A DNA stretch of 64,000 nucleotides from the NCBI GenBank assembly GCA_036013505.1, contig CP107851.1:6346501-6410500 (forward strand). The letters are read 5' to 3'. The stretch comes from Streptomyces sp. NBC_00510 (lineage in GTDB: Bacteria; Actinomycetota; Actinomycetes; Streptomycetales; Streptomycetaceae). Under the pieces are notes generated by a model. It made no database searches, had not been told where the DNA came from, and saw only the letters and a program-made list of their open reading frames with translations. Made by a program: the position numbers and the translations under genes. Position 1 is the stretch's first letter; each line of letters opens with the position of its first letter. Positions 63,958 to 64,000 of the stretch are shown here, piece after piece.

Positions 63958-64000
63958 TCAGACCCGGCGCTCCAGGATCCGGCCCGGCCAGGGGGCGCCC
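63958..64000 (-). CDS. Possible C-terminal end of a further minus-strand gene
   Basis: The last 14 codons of an open frame ending in TGA at 63958-63960 read GAPWPGRILERRV before the stop. Codon composition fits coding sequence. It would sit 22 nt upstream of the antitoxin-like gene in the same direction. Too little is present to name it. Confidence 0.35.
   Translation of the reverse strand, partial: GAPWPGRILERRV

Overview
The window is high-GC actinobacterial chromosome, almost certainly Streptomyces. Third-codon GC bias is very strong, GTG starts with purine-rich ribosome binding sites are common, and genes are often coupled by 1-4 nt overlaps. The gene order leuS - degV - comEA - comEC - holA - rpsT - lepA - hemW - hrcA - dnaJ - rsmE - HIT - rnz is the conserved Streptomyces core arrangement. 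rpsT, lepA, the HrcA operator CIRCE and rare TTA codons (bldA-type control) fit the same assignment.

Region 1 (1-13980) is accessory. It starts with the end of a membrane mannosyltransferase gene and a tRNA-Ala(GGC). A 12-gene minus-strand operon follows (FAAL at 11663 down to a dienelactone hydrolase at 687), closed by a perfect 16-bp hairpin. The operon carries a fatty-acyl-AMP ligase, a free-standing ACP, two unrelated diiron oxygenase-like proteins, an acyl-CoA dehydrogenase, a GMC oxidoreductase, an SGNH hydrolase, an SCP2 protein, a DUF4873 protein, and a translationally coupled pair: a LuxI/autoinducer-synthase-like acyltransferase and a ThiF/E1-like adenylyltransferase. Next to it lie an MFS exporter and a divergent MarR regulator sharing a perfect 12+12 bp palindrome. 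The ligase and the exporter each contain a TTA codon. I read this as an undescribed, developmentally gated pathway for a fatty-acyl-derived (probably N-acylated, oxidised) small molecule; the product is unknown.

Region 2 (14068-19091) holds a two-gene redox module (NuoF-like/ferredoxin protein plus a haem-b membrane protein) and a secreted S53 peptidase. Region 3 (19191-38124) is core: an attenuator with a Leu-rich leader peptide ahead of leuS, a DegV protein, comEA-comEC, an amino-acid permease, small enzymes, holA, rpsT and lepA. comEC is odd: its frame has no stop before its own terminator and stays open through the opposite permease gene.

Region 4 (38313-48112) carries a small secreted protein, an acyl-CoA synthetase with a palindrome at its promoter, a multi-HAMP hybrid histidine kinase with a partner response regulator, a divergent kinase/phosphatase (HATPase-GAF-PP2C) protein, and a roughly 600-bp gene-free block of nested inverted repeats. 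Region 5 (48113-64000) holds hemW, hrcA-dnaJ-rsmE under CIRCE control, a tricorn-type protease, HIT, rnz, adenosine deaminase, an acid phosphatase, an FHA protein, a PfkB-family kinase and an orphan antitoxin-like gene.
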